A stretch of DNA of 64,000 nt from Clostridium beijerinckii (GTDB taxonomy: Bacteria; Bacillota; Clostridia; Clostridiales; Clostridiaceae), in contig NZ_CP073653.1 of NCBI RefSeq assembly GCF_018223745.1, forward strand, positions 74,501 to 138,500, in the 5' to 3' direction. Each line of letters begins with the position of its first letter. The stretch's first letter is position 1. The position numbers were made by a program, and so were the translations under genes. Shown here in pieces: positions 16,829-26,444 of the stretch. The notes under the pieces are model-generated. The model was not told the origin of the DNA and did not search any database. It worked only from the letters and a program-made list of their open reading frames with translations.

Positions 16829-18751
16829 GTGGGAGATAATTTAGTTTATAAGATTTTAAAAAGCCACATTGTTGAAGGTGAATTAAAGGCAGGAGAGCCT
16901 ATAGCATTAAAGATTGATCAAACGTTGACTCAAGATTCGACAGGAACAATGGCATATCTTCAATTAGAAGCTATGGGAATAGATAGAGTTAAGACAAAGA
17001 AATCAGTAGCATTTATAGATCATAATATGTTACAACAAGGTTTTGAAAATGCAGACGATCATAAGTTTATTCAAACAGTTGCATCTAAATATGGAGTATA
17101 TTTTTCAAAGCCAGGGAATGGAATCTGTCATCAAATTTTCTTAGAAAGATTTTCAACACCAGGAGATACATTAATAGGTTCTGATAGTCATACACCAACA
17201 GCTGGTGGTGTTGGTATGCTTGCCATGGGTGCAGGTGGATTAGATGTTGCTCTTGCTATGGGAGGTGGAGCGTACAATATTAACACTCCAAAAGTTGTAA
17301 AGATTGAACTAACTGGAAGACTAAATAGAATGGTTGCTGCAAAAGATGTTATTCTTGAAGTTCTAAGAAAATTAACAGTTAAAGGCGGCGTTGGTAAAGT
17401 ATTTGAATACGCTGGTGAAGGTGTTAAAACACTTTCAGTTCCTGAAAGAGCAACTATAACTAATATGGGAGCAGAACTTGGAGCTACAACTTCGATGTTC
17501 CCAAGTGACGAAAGAACTTTAGAATTTTTTAAGGCACAAGGAAGAGAAGAAGACTTTATAGAATTTAAGCCAGATGCAGATGCTGTATATGACGAAGTAG
17601 TAACAATTAATTTAAGTGAATTGACACCACTTACAGCTAAGCCTCATAGCCCAGACAATGTAGCTAAGGTTAGCGAAATTGGTAAGATTAAAGTTGACCA
17701 AGTATTTATAGGAAGCTGTACCAACTCTTCTTATGAAGATTTAATGAAAGTTGCCAAGATATTAAAGGGAAATAAAGTACATCCAGACGTTAGTTTGGTA
17801 ATTGGACCAGGATCAAGACAAGTTATGGAAATGATAGCTAGAAATGGAGCTCTAGCAGATATAATTAGTTCAGGAGCAAGAATACTTGAAAATGGTTGCG
17901 GACCATGTATCGGTATGGGTCAATCACCAGGAACTGATGCAATTTCGCTTAGAACTGTAAATAGAAACTTCTTTGGTAGAAGTGGAACATTATCAGCACA
18001 AATATATATAGTAAGTCCTGAAACTGCTGCAGTTTCGGCTATAAATGGATTTTTAACTGATCCAACAGAAGTAGATGTAGATTTAACAATAGATATGCCA
18101 AAGGAATTCTTAATAGATGATTCAATGATTTTAGCACCAGCACCAACTAATGTTGAAGTTGAAGTTGTTAGAGGACCTAATATTAAGCCATTCCCAGTAA
18201 GTAAGCCATTAGCAGAAGAATTAGCTGGTAAAGTATTAATAAAGGTTGAAGATAATATTACAACTGACCATATTATGCCTTCGAATTCTAAGTTATTGCC
18301 ATTTAGATCGAACATACCTTATCTTGCAGAATATTGCTTCAACACAGTTGATACAGAATTCCCTAAGAGAGCTAAGGAGTTTAATGGTGGATTTATAATT
18401 GCTGGAGGAAATTATGGACAAGGATCAAGTAGAGAACATGCAGCATTGGCACCATTGTACTTAGGAGTTAAGGCTGTTATAGCTAAATCATTTGCAAGAA
18501 TTCATAAAGCAAACTTAATTAATAATGGAATAGTTCCAATTGAATTTAAGAATGAAGCTGATTATGACAAGATTGAGTTAACTGATGACTTGAAGCTGGA
18601 AGACATTCAAGCAGCTTTAGAATCAGGAATAGTTAAAGTTAAGAACTTAACTAAGGGAACTGAGTTTGATGCTACAGTTGATTTAACAGAGAAAGAAATT
18701 GCTGTTATTAAAGAAGGCGGAAGACTTAATTATGTTAAAGCAAATAGTTAA
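16829..18751 (+). CDS. Aconitate hydratase
   Basis: 640 residues, GTG start behind a strong ggggggcg site. Cluster ligands are visible: C297 in GSCTNSS and C357/C360 in NGCGPCIGMG; GSDSHTPTAGGVGM and the swivel-domain GGNYGQGSSREHAAL are conserved. It is shorter than AcnA (about 890) and of the compact mitochondrial/LeuC-like type common in anaerobes. It interconverts citrate and isocitrate and forms an operon with the upstream Re-citrate synthase. The expected isocitrate dehydrogenase does not follow. The pair would feed 2-oxoglutarate and glutamate synthesis. Confidence 0.93.
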   Translation: MGDNLVYKILKSHIVEGELKAGEPIALKIDQTLTQDSTGTMAYLQLEAMGIDRVKTKKSVAFIDHNMLQQGFENADDHKFIQTVASKYGVYFSKPGNGICHQIFLERFSTPGDTLIGSDSHTPTAGGVGMLAMGAGGLDVALAMGGGAYNINTPKVVKIELTGRLNRMVAAKDVILEVLRKLTVKGGVGKVFEYAGEGVKTLSVPERATITNMGAELGATTSMFPSDERTLEFFKAQGREEDFIEFKPDADAVYDEVVTINLSELTPLTAKPHSPDNVAKVSEIGKIKVDQVFIGSCTNSSYEDLMKVAKILKGNKVHPDVSLVIGPGSRQVMEMIARNGALADIISSGARILENGCGPCIGMGQSPGTDAISLRTVNRNFFGRSGTLSAQIYIVSPETAAVSAINGFLTDPTEVDVDLTIDMPKEFLIDDSMILAPAPTNVEVEVVRGPNIKPFPVSKPLAEELAGKVLIKVEDNITTDHIMPSNSKLLPFRSNIPYLAEYCFNTVDTEFPKRAKEFNGGFIIAGGNYGQGSSREHAALAPLYLGVKAVIAKSFARIHKANLINNGIVPIEFKNEADYDKIELTDDLKLEDIQAALESGIVKVKNLTKGTEFDATVDLTEKEIAVIKEGGRLNYVKANS

Positions 18752-18770
18752 TTATAAGATAAAGAGAGTG

Positions 18771-18806
18771 AAAATGCAGGGTCTTTAAGACTCTGCATTT
18801 TTTTAT
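18771..18806 (+). terminator. Terminator after aconitase
   Basis: Stem aaaatgcag with ctgcatttt plus an inner gtctt/aagac pairing, followed by a T-run; 20 bases after the stop. Confidence 0.87.
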
Positions 18807-18958
18807 ACAAATAAGCATGTAAATGCTTAAGGGCTATAATTCAAGTTCAAGATAGGTGTAATATGCAGGTGATTTGTAAATGTGATTATACTTACGTTAT
18901 AATTAATTATCTAATAGAATGTATATAAATAGATTGATGAGAAAGAAGTGTAAGTTTA

Positions 18959-19468
18959 ATGGAAAAGACTATAAGATTAGCAGGGATAGCATATGAGAGT
19001 TTAGTTAACGGGCCTGGTATAAGGAGAGTATTTTTTTCACAAGGCTGTAAGCATAACTGTAAAAGTTGTTTTAATCCTGATACTCATGATTTTTATGGAG
19101 GAGAGCAAAGAGATATAGATGAATTAATTAATGATACATTAAATAATGAAATTATAAAGGGAGTAACATTTAGTGGCGGAGATCCGTGGGAACAGGCAGA
19201 TAAATTTGCATATATGGCAAAGGAGTTTAGAAAAAAAGGTTTAAATATTTGGAGCTATACAGGATATACTTATGAATATATTTTAGAAAATAAGGATTCG
19301 AGATTAGGCTGGAGTGATTTATTAAACAATATTGATGTTCTTGTAGATGGAAAATTTGAAGAAAGTAAGATGTCGGATGGACTTAAGTTTAGAGGTTCAA
19401 CTAATCAAAGAATAATAGATGTTAAAGAAAGTATAAAAAAAGAACAAATTGTTACTATAGAACTTTAA
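18959..19468 (+). CDS. nrdG: Anaerobic ribonucleotide reductase activating protein (radical SAM)
   Basis: 169 residues. The cluster motif C30-K-H-N-C34-K-S-C37, followed by GVTFSGGDPWEQ, is the NrdG pattern. It uses S-adenosylmethionine to place the glycyl radical on NrdD. A weak purine-rich site (gagaaagaag) precedes the ATG. It is the only likely partner for the upstream nrdD but is separated from it by the citrate synthase-aconitase operon and its terminator, so it must have its own promoter. Confidence 0.94.
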   Translation: MEKTIRLAGIAYESLVNGPGIRRVFFSQGCKHNCKSCFNPDTHDFYGGEQRDIDELINDTLNNEIIKGVTFSGGDPWEQADKFAYMAKEFRKKGLNIWSYTGYTYEYILENKDSRLGWSDLLNNIDVLVDGKFEESKMSDGLKFRGSTNQRIIDVKESIKKEQIVTIEL

Positions 19469-19492
19469 CATTAATATAAGATGTTTTTAAAA

Positions 19493-19556
19493 ATATCCAC
19501 AAATGTGTGAGTATAATTAAAAAAGTTGTGGATTATTATTTGAACTATGTGGATAA
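19493..19556. promoter_or_regulatory. Cluster of three DnaA-box-like sites
   Basis: ATATCCACA (19493-19501, + strand, one mismatch to TTATCCACA), TAATCCACA (19527-19535, minus, one mismatch) and a perfect TTATCCACA (19548-19556, minus) within 64 bases. They lie between nrdG and the DNA glycosylase gene. No AT-rich unwinding region with dnaA/dnaN is present, so this is not oriC; a DnaA-binding regulatory or titration cluster is possible. Confidence 0.6.
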
Positions 19557-19633
19557 ATTTTGGAGTAATAAAATAGGCCCATATATCACAATATAAGTTA
19601 TATTACTTATAGTGAAAGTTAGGTGAATGAAGC

Positions 19634-20245
19634 TTGATTTTAAATAAAGAATTTTATAAACAAGGTGCATTAATTTTAGCGAAGGAACTTTTGGGAAAAG
19701 TTATTATAAGAAAGGTTGACGGAGTGGCCTTAAGAGCCAAAATTGTTGAAACAGAAGCGTACATAGGAGAAATAGATAAGGCATCGCATGCTTATAATGG
19801 AAGAAGGACTGAAAGAACTGAACCTTTATTTAGAGAAGGTGGGATTGCTTATGTTTATTTCATTTATGGAAAATACTATTGTTTTAATGTTATAAGTGGA
19901 TTAGAAGACAAGGGAGAAGGAGTTCTAATAAGAGCATTGGAGCCGTTAAATGAATTTGATTATCTTGCAAAAAAAAGGTTTAATCAAAATTATGATGAAC
20001 TTTCAGAAACAAAGAAAAAGGCAATTACAAATGGACCATCAAAACTGTGTATTGCATTTTCAATAGATAAATCGGAAAATTATAAAAGGTTATACGAGGA
20101 AGGTGATTTTTATATAGAAGAAGGAGAAAAAGATACGTTTAAAATAATGGAAACGAAAAGAATCGGAATAGATTATGCAGAAGAAGCAATAGATTTTCCA
20201 TGGAGATTTTATATAGAGGGAAATAAATACATATCGAAAAAGTAA
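19634..20245 (+). CDS. 3-methyladenine DNA glycosylase (AAG/MPG family)
   Basis: 203 residues. Family marks: [10 protein letters not shown], the catalytic [20 protein letters not shown] with the active glutamate, [18 protein letters not shown] and [10 protein letters not shown]. It excises alkylated and deaminated purines, starting base-excision repair. TTG start at 19634, seven bases after aggtga. Stands alone with the DnaA-box cluster upstream. Confidence 0.92.
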   Translation: MILNKEFYKQGALILAKELLGKVIIRKVDGVALRAKIVETEAYIGEIDKASHAYNGRRTERTEPLFREGGIAYVYFIYGKYYCFNVISGLEDKGEGVLIRALEPLNEFDYLAKKRFNQNYDELSETKKKAITNGPSKLCIAFSIDKSENYKRLYEEGDFYIEEGEKDTFKIMETKRIGIDYAEEAIDFPWRFYIEGNKYISKK

Positions 20246-20372
20246 CAAACTTTCAATGTAATTCCCATTGAGCATTTAATTTAAATACAAATTTTTACTA
20301 AAAAGAAATAAAGAGTAATATATTTAATACGATAAATCTATCATAAGATATTTTTTTATAGGAGATAGATTT

Positions 20373-20570
20373 ATGATTGCTAGAGTAATTAATAGAAATT
20401 TTAGTATGTATAAATATAAAAAGAGGAAAGCATCTTTAAAAATAAAAGTTACTAAAGAAAATATTATATCGTTTAGTGAAATACTCGAGAATGTACAAAT
20501 GCTTAGGAAAAAAGGAATTATATCAGTATCAGATCTTAATAGAAATATATCTAAGTCTATAAAAAAATAG
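20373..20570 (+). CDS. Small basic protein, unknown
   Basis: 65 residues, about a quarter Lys/Arg, with MIARVINRNFSMYKYKKRK at the N-terminus and a helical remainder [10 protein letters not shown] SFSEILENVQMLRKKG. A good ribosome site (ggaga, eight bases before ATG) and a strong terminator right after the stop support it as a real gene. No family recognised; basic charge would allow nucleic-acid binding. Confidence 0.6.
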   Translation: MIARVINRNFSMYKYKKRKASLKIKVTKENIISFSEILENVQMLRKKGIISVSDLNRNISKSIKK

Positions 20571-20576
20571 TAATAT

Positions 20577-20622
20577 AAAGATGACAGTACATGGATTAAT
20601 TAAGACATGTATTGTCATCTTT
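20577..20622. terminator. Bidirectional terminator
   Basis: A 17-bp stem (20577-20593 with 20606-20622, one G-U pair) between the small ORF and the convergent glycosyltransferase gene. Confidence 0.85.
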
Positions 20623-20625
20623 GTA

Positions 20626-21591
20626 TTACTTATTTTCTTTATCAACATTGATTAATTTATCTGAAATGATAAATCTAGGTCTGTGTTTAGCTTCATTATA
20701 TATTTTTCCGATATATTCTCCTATTACGCCAAGAGATAAGAGCTGAACTCCGCCAAGTACCCAAATTGAAAGGGTCAATGAAGTCCAACCAGTAACTGTA
20801 CGGCCTGAAATTTTAACTATAAGAGTATAAATTAGGGCTGCGCCTCCAGCAAAAAATATAGTAAAACCAAGGAGGGTTATTAATCTTATTGGTTTTATGC
20901 TAAAGGATGTAATTCCGTCTAAGGCAAAGGCAATCATCTTTTTTAGAGGATATTTAGATTCACCAGCAAATCTTTCATGACGTTCATATTCAACAACTGA
21001 GTATTTATATCCTATTAATGGAATCATTCCGCGAAGAAATAAATTAACTTCCTTATATTGACTTAACCCGTCTACAACACGTTTGCTCATAAGCCTATAA
21101 TCTGCATGATTATAGACCATGTCTACGCCAAGAATACGCATTAATTTATAAAAACCTAATGCAGTTGTTCTCTTGAAAAAGGTATCAGTTTCTCTAGTGG
21201 ATCTTACTCCATAAACAATATCGCATCCATCATAATATTTTTCTACAAATGCATCTATGACATCTATATCATCTTGTAAATCTGCATCTAATGATATAGT
21301 CATATCTGAATAATTTTTAGCAACCATGAGCCCAGCAAGTAAGGCATTCTGGTGGCCCCTGTTCCTTGAAAGGTTGATTCCTGAAAATATATTATTTTTA
21401 GAATGAAGCTCTTCAATTATGCTCCAAGTTCTATCTTTTGAACCATCATTAACAAAAAGTATTTTGCTTTTATTAGATATTAGGTTATTTGAAATCATAG
21501 TCTTAATTTTTACGAGCAATCTTTTACTAGTTTCATGTAAAACTTCTTCTTCATTGTAGCAAGGAATTACAAGATATAGTATATCCTTCAT
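20626..21591 (-). CDS. Membrane glycosyltransferase family 2 (GtrB/dolichol-phosphate-mannose-synthase-like)
   Basis: 321 residues. GT-A domain opens YLVIPCYNEEEVLHE, with SKDRTW, SLDADLQDD (metal-binding DxD region) and YGVRSTRETDTFFKR; two C-terminal membrane helices follow, then GVIGEYIGKIYNEAKHRPRF. This architecture matches enzymes that move a sugar onto undecaprenyl phosphate. Start is the ATG at 21591 behind ggaggcg; a start 14 codons upstream lies before that site. No flippase gene is nearby, so the sugar and target are unknown. Confidence 0.9.
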   Translation of the reverse strand: MKDILYLVIPCYNEEEVLHETSKRLLVKIKTMISNNLISNKSKILFVNDGSKDRTWSIIEELHSKNNIFSGINLSRNRGHQNALLAGLMVAKNYSDMTISLDADLQDDIDVIDAFVEKYYDGCDIVYGVRSTRETDTFFKRTTALGFYKLMRILGVDMVYNHADYRLMSKRVVDGLSQYKEVNLFLRGMIPLIGYKYSVVEYERHERFAGESKYPLKKMIAFALDGITSFSIKPIRLITLLGFTIFFAGGAALIYTLIVKISGRTVTGWTSLTLSIWVLGGVQLLSLGVIGEYIGKIYNEAKHRPRFIISDKLINVDKENK

Positions 21592-21666
21592 AAAATCGCC
21601 TCCAATGATTAGTATAACCAAATAAGTTAACAATATTATTCAATTGTAATCTTAATATTCATTATT

Positions 21667-22752
21667 TTATAATTCATATCTTATATTTGATATAACTACA
21701 GAGGTTTCGCTTATTAAATTAATTTCAGTGTTAACCCTACCTGGTCTAGAACTTTTAAGAATTTTTACAATAGGTCTTAGTGGGAAGTTAGGTATAGTTT
21801 CTTGCACAACAGCTATGTCACCATTACTTAGATCAACTAAAGTTCCTTTTGAGAAAGGAATTACAATTTTGCAGAATATATTAACAATTTCATAGTCAAA
21901 TTTTTTGCCTGCATTAGACATTAAATATTCAAGAACATCACTTGGAAACATTGCTCTTTTATTAGGTCTACCGGTTGATAAGGAGTCATATGCGTTAGCA
22001 ATGCTTACAATTTTACTTAAGGTACTTATCTCATCATTAGCTAGCCTATTAGGATAACCTAATCCGTCAGGTCTTTCATGATGCTGTAGTGTTATTATTT
22101 TGCTATTAGCGCTCAGATTATAAGAGTCTGATAAATATTTATATCCGAGTATTGGATGCTGGTCTAATATTGTAACTTCTTCATCCGTTAGTTCTTCCTC
22201 TTTCATAAGAATTTCCTTTGGAATAAATGTTTTCCCAACATCATGAAGCAATGCTCCAATACAAAGATATTGAAGTTGTCTTTTTGGAAGCTTCAATGCA
22301 ATTCCAAGGACTAGTGATATTACGGCAACATTCACAGAATGAGAGTAGATATAATTATCCATGCTTCTTATGTCTATTAGTGAAAGTAAGACACTTTTAT
22401 TATTTAGAACATTTTCAATTAAATCTTCAGCCATAGACTCAATATTATTGAAATATACTGATTCCTTTTTTGAAAACTTATCAGCAACAGTAAGTCTATT
22501 TATATTTGAAAAAGCTTCTTTTATTGTTAGAATTGCTTTTTGTCTTAATTCAGGTTTAATAATATCTTCAATTTCATCAGAACTAAATTCATCAATTATA
22601 TATATTGATAAAATATTTAAATCCTTTATCTTAAAAATAATTCTTTCACTAAGGACCATACCAGCTCTTACTAATACTCTACCATCAGAATCGTATAATG
22701 TCTTACCAATAACTGTATTCGGTTTTACACATTCAATTGGAATTAATCTCAT
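21667..22752 (-). CDS. HD-GYP domain protein, putative c-di-GMP phosphodiesterase
   Basis: 361 residues. HD residues H170-D171 in GALLHDVGK, QHPILGYKYL and the GYP signature HHERPDGLGYP (224-234) are all intact, so activity toward cyclic di-GMP is likely. The N-terminal 100 residues (DSDGRVLVRAGMVLSERI) form the usual beta-rich region seen in clostridial HD-GYP proteins; there is no receiver domain or membrane segment. ggaga lies just before the ATG. No diguanylate cyclase is in the window. Confidence 0.9.
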   Translation of the reverse strand: MRLIPIECVKPNTVIGKTLYDSDGRVLVRAGMVLSERIIFKIKDLNILSIYIIDEFSSDEIEDIIKPELRQKAILTIKEAFSNINRLTVADKFSKKESVYFNNIESMAEDLIENVLNNKSVLLSLIDIRSMDNYIYSHSVNVAVISLVLGIALKLPKRQLQYLCIGALLHDVGKTFIPKEILMKEEELTDEEVTILDQHPILGYKYLSDSYNLSANSKIITLQHHERPDGLGYPNRLANDEISTLSKIVSIANAYDSLSTGRPNKRAMFPSDVLEYLMSNAGKKFDYEIVNIFCKIVIPFSKGTLVDLSNGDIAVVQETIPNFPLRPIVKILKSSRPGRVNTEINLISETSVVISNIRYEL

Positions 22753-23133
22753 ATTATCTTCTCCTCAAATGTTGGTTATAGTACAATTTACAACATAATT
22801 CTTAGTTAAATGTTAAACATAATAGTAGTATATCAGTAAAATTGGCGTATTTATAGTATTATGATGAAAAAATATATTATTTTGTTTAACATATTTAAAA
22901 AATAGAACTAACTACTAGTTAGAAAACAGGTCTGATAATTAGATTTTTATACAACAGATTTGATATAAGATACTAAACTCATAATTGATAATAAATTAAG
23001 TATTTTAGCAGATTTAAGTATATATAAGTCCATTAACTTTTTATATTAATAAATGATAATTTTGTTACTTGATATTTAAATTGTGTTATAATATTATAGA
23101 TTACAAATAAAAATATCAAAGGGGGCTTTTTCA
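22753..23133. other. Divergent intergenic region, HD-GYP / serC
   Basis: 381 bases, no gene. A candidate serC promoter is TTGTTA (23062-23067) with TATAAT (23087-23092), spacer 19, which is long. A short palindrome ctaact-act-agttag lies near 22910. Confidence 0.5.
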
Positions 23134-24216
23134 ATGTCAAGAGTTTATAATTTTTCAGCAGGACCAGCTGTATTACCGGAGTCAGTCCTAAGAGAAGCTG
23201 CGGGGGAAATGCTAGACTACAAGGGGACAGGCATGTCAGTTATGGAGATGAGTCATCGTTCTAAAGCGTTCGAAGAAATCATCACCGATGCTGAAAAAAC
23301 ATTAAGAGAATTAATGAATATTCCGGATAACTATAAGGTATTATTCCTTCAAGGTGGGGCATCACAACAATTTGCAATGATTCCAATGAATCTAATGAAA
23401 AATAAAGTTGTGGATCATATTATTACAGGGCAATGGGCAAAAAAAGCAGCGTCAGAAGCAAAAATATTTGGAAAAGTTAATATATTAGCGTCTTCAGAGG
23501 ATAAAACTTTTTCATATATACCAGATTTAAAGGATTTAAAAGTTTCAGAGGATGCAGACTATGTTTACATATGTCATAACAATACAATCTATGGAACTAC
23601 GTATAAAGAATTACCAAACGTTGGGGATAAGATATTAGTAGCAGATATGTCATCAGATTTCTTATCTGAGCCAGTAGATGTATCAAAATATGGACTAATA
23701 TTTGCAGGAGTACAAAAAAATGCAGGACCAGCTGGTGTTGTTGTAGTAATAATTCGTGAAGATTTAATCACAGAAGATGTATTACCAGGGACTCCAACAA
23801 TGTTAAGATATAAGGTTCATGCAGACAATAAATCACTATATAATACACCACCAGCATATGGAATATATATATGCGGAAAAGTATTTAAATGGGTTAAGAA
23901 TAAGGGTGGACTAGAAGCTATGAAGAAAATTAATGAAGAAAAAGCTTCTATTTTATATGATTTTCTTGATTCAAGTAGCATGTTTAAAGGAACTGTTGTA
24001 AAGAAAGATCGTTCTTTAATGAATGTACCATTTGTAACAGGTTCAGATGAACTAGATGCTAAATTTGTAAAAGAAGCTAAAGCAGTAGGATTTGAAAATC
24101 TAAAAGGACATAGAACAGTTGGTGGGATGAGAGCAAGTATATATAATGCTATGCCAATTGAAGGTGTTAAAGATTTAGTAGAATTCATGAGAAAATTCGA
24201 AGAAGACAATAAGTAA
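23134..24216 (+). CDS. serC: Phosphoserine aminotransferase
   Basis: 360 residues, normal length. Opens RVYNFSAGPAVLPESVL; GGASQQFAMIPMN and the PLP-lysine region FAGVQKNAGPAGV are present, and the C-terminal HRTVGGMRASIYNAMP is the family signature. PLP enzyme making 3-phosphoserine from 3-phosphohydroxypyruvate in serine biosynthesis, also active on the pyridoxine pathway analogue. aaaggggg precedes the ATG. serA and serB are not adjacent, which is unusual in clostridia where serC and serA often pair. Confidence 0.95.
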   Translation: MSRVYNFSAGPAVLPESVLREAAGEMLDYKGTGMSVMEMSHRSKAFEEIITDAEKTLRELMNIPDNYKVLFLQGGASQQFAMIPMNLMKNKVVDHIITGQWAKKAASEAKIFGKVNILASSEDKTFSYIPDLKDLKVSEDADYVYICHNNTIYGTTYKELPNVGDKILVADMSSDFLSEPVDVSKYGLIFAGVQKNAGPAGVVVVIIREDLITEDVLPGTPTMLRYKVHADNKSLYNTPPAYGIYICGKVFKWVKNKGGLEAMKKINEEKASILYDFLDSSSMFKGTVVKKDRSLMNVPFVTGSDELDAKFVKEAKAVGFENLKGHRTVGGMRASIYNAMPIEGVKDLVEFMRKFEEDNK

Positions 24217-24237
24217 TAGAATAAAAATCAACTAAAT

Positions 24238-24282
24238 TTAAGGAGATAATCAGCTTTTGGTTATCTCCTTAATTAATTTTAT
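24238..24282 (+). terminator. Terminator after serC
   Basis: A 12-bp stem ttaaggagataa (24238-24249) with ttatctccttaa (24261-24272), followed by a T-rich tail. Confidence 0.7.
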
Positions 24283-24648
24283 AAATAAAATTATACTAAT
24301 ATCTGAATTATAATATGTATTATGTATAGATAATCAATACAATATATACAATTTTAAATATTGTTAGTACATGTAATGTTTTTATAAGCGAATATTAGAT
24401 TAATTGCCATATAAAAGACATATAAAAGAATACTCAAGTATAGATTACAGATGAAATAAATTTTAAATAAATCTATAGAAGTATAATAGCCATATAAAGA
24501 TATTCAAGCAGAATACAAGGTGGAAAAATTTAATATAAATATGTTTTGGATTAGTTCATAAATCTTAATTTGCTAACTAACTTGATAGAATTTTAAATGC
24601 AAAGTTACTATTGCAATATATATATTAAATTAATCATTACATAATATC
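24283..24648. other. AT-rich intergenic region serC/asnS
   Basis: No gene or strong structure seen. Short direct similarities (catataaa...attcaag) recur around 24410-24510 but are too degenerate to define a repeat. Confidence 0.5.
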
Positions 24649-24690
24649 AAAAAAGGAGCTATCGAATTAATCGATATACCCCTCTTTATT
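24649..24690 (-). terminator. Terminator after asnS (minus strand)
   Basis: On the minus strand a hairpin with an atcga/tcgat core and outer ggg/cc pairs is followed by tttttt. It lies about 30 bases past the asnS stop. Confidence 0.55.
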
Positions 24691-24717
24691 GATAATATAA
24701 AATTAACAGTTAAGTAA

Positions 24718-26112
24718 TTAGAACTCGCTTGTTCCAGGAGTTCTAGGGAATGGAACTACGTCTCTAATATTAGTCATTCCTGTTATATACATAATTAATC
24801 TTTCGAAACCTAAACCAAAACCAGCGTGCTTAGTTTCTCCATATTTTCTTAATTCTAAATACCACCAGTAATCATCTTCAGATAGGTTTAATTCAGTCAT
24901 TCTATCTTTTAGCACATCTAGTCTTTCTTCTCTTTGGCTACCACCTATAATTTCTCCGATTCCTGGTACCAAAAGATCAGTAGCAGCTACTGTTTTTTCA
25001 TCATCATTTAATCTCATATAGAAAGCTTTAATATCTTTAGGATAGTCTGTTACAAATAGTGGCTTTTTAAAGTGTTCTTCAGTAAGATATCTTTCGTGTT
25101 CTGTTTGTAAATCAATGCCCCATGATACATCGTAATCAAATTTCTTTCCACACTTTTGTAGTATTTCAACAGCTTCTGTATACGTAACTTTAGCAAAATC
25201 TGATGAAACTACGTGATTTAATCTTTCTAATAAACCTTTATCAATAAATTGATTAAAGAACTCTAATTCCTCAGGACATTCATCCATAACATATTTAATA
25301 ACATATTTAAGCATATTTTCAGCAAGGTCCATATCATCTTGTAAATCTGCAAAGGCAATTTCAGGTTCAATCATCCAAAATTCAGCAGCATGTCTTGTAG
25401 TATTTGAATTTTCAGCTCTGAATGTTGGTCCAAATGTATAGATATTTCTAAACGCTAAAGCAAAGCATTCAGCATTTAACTGACCAGATACAGTAAGATT
25501 AGTCTCTTTGCCAAAGAAATCCTTGCTGAAATCTACACTTCCATCTTTACTTAATTCAGGAGTTTTAGGATCAAGTGTTGTTACCCTAAACATTTCTCCA
25601 GCACCTTCACAATCGCTACCAGTTATTATTGGTGTGTGAGTATACACGAAATTTTGATCTTGAAAGAACTTATGTATTGCATAAGCAGCAACAGAGCGAA
25701 CTCTAAAAGTTGCAGCAAATGCATTACTTCTAGGCCTCAAATGAGCTATTGTTCTTAAGTATTCGAAAGTGTGTCTCTTTTTTTGAAGTGGATAATCAGA
25801 GTTTGACATACCCTCGATAATAATATTCTTAGCCTGAATTTCAAAAGGTTGTTTTGCTTCAGGAGTAGCAACTAAGATACCAATAACTGAAATTGATGAA
25901 CTTATAGGTAATTTAGATATTTCTTTGAAGTTATTTAACTTATCGTCAAAAACTACTTGAATATTTTTAAAGAAAGAACCATCATTAACTTCTATAAATC
26001 CAAAAGCGTTAGATGATCTTAAAGTTTTTATCCAACCTGATATTGTTATTTCCTTTGATAAGAAATCATCAGTATTTCTGTAAAGACTTCTAATTAAAAT
26101 TGATTTTGCCAT
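24718..26112 (-). CDS. asnS: Asparaginyl-tRNA synthetase
   Basis: 464 residues, class IIb synthetase. Anticodon-binding OB domain at the N-terminus ([20 protein letters not shown]), class II motif 2 [21 protein letters not shown] in pieces, and motif 3 [15 protein letters not shown]. The tripartite AsnRS-type ending VVPFPRTPG separates it from AspRS. Start ATG 26112 has ggaggt eight bases upstream; an earlier in-frame start adds 13 residues without a ribosome site. No T-box sequence is seen in its leader. Its substrate tRNA-Asn is triplicated at 62380-63480. Confidence 0.95.
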   Translation of the reverse strand: MAKSILIRSLYRNTDDFLSKEITISGWIKTLRSSNAFGFIEVNDGSFFKNIQVVFDDKLNNFKEISKLPISSSISVIGILVATPEAKQPFEIQAKNIIIEGMSNSDYPLQKKRHTFEYLRTIAHLRPRSNAFAATFRVRSVAAYAIHKFFQDQNFVYTHTPIITGSDCEGAGEMFRVTTLDPKTPELSKDGSVDFSKDFFGKETNLTVSGQLNAECFALAFRNIYTFGPTFRAENSNTTRHAAEFWMIEPEIAFADLQDDMDLAENMLKYVIKYVMDECPEELEFFNQFIDKGLLERLNHVVSSDFAKVTYTEAVEILQKCGKKFDYDVSWGIDLQTEHERYLTEEHFKKPLFVTDYPKDIKAFYMRLNDDEKTVAATDLLVPGIGEIIGGSQREERLDVLKDRMTELNLSEDDYWWYLELRKYGETKHAGFGLGFERLIMYITGMTNIRDVVPFPRTPGTSEF

Positions 26113-26364
26113 ATTGCATGACCTCCATTTTATAATTAATCTTGTGATCAAAACATATTATTAATGAAAAAAATTTTTCACTATTTTAAAATATCATTTA
26201 TGTAACCTATTACCCTTGATAATAAATAGATTTTACAATACTTTTTTTGTGAATGCAACTTAGGACCTGTCCCTAAACATATAATAAACCAGTGCCTTAG
26301 AGCGTCTGAGTATAAATAATACGTGAAATAAATATATAAACTACGAATATATGTAATTTATCAT
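26113..26364. other. asnS upstream region
   Basis: No gene. Contains the palindrome ttaggacctgtccctaa (26260-26276), of the GGGACAGGTCC kind often seen in scattered extragenic repeats. Otherwise AT-rich. Confidence 0.45.
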
Positions 26365-26413
26365 AAAAAAGCTTTATTTTTTATAGTAAAATTATAAAAA
26401 ATAAAGCTTTTTT
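26365..26413. terminator. Bidirectional terminator
   Basis: Perfect 21-bp inverted repeat (26365-26385 with 26393-26413), A-run on the left and T-run on the right. It ends the minus-strand phosphoesterase transcript. Confidence 0.88.
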
Positions 26414-26444
26414 TATATTAAGAGTATTTATTTAACATGCTTGT

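Noticed and set aside
19493..19556. Chromosome replication origin
   Set aside because: Only three boxes, no dnaA or dnaN next to it, and no clear unwinding element.
26113..26364. T-box leader for asnS
   Set aside because: No AGGGTGG-ACCGCG element or specifier stem on the minus strand before asnS.
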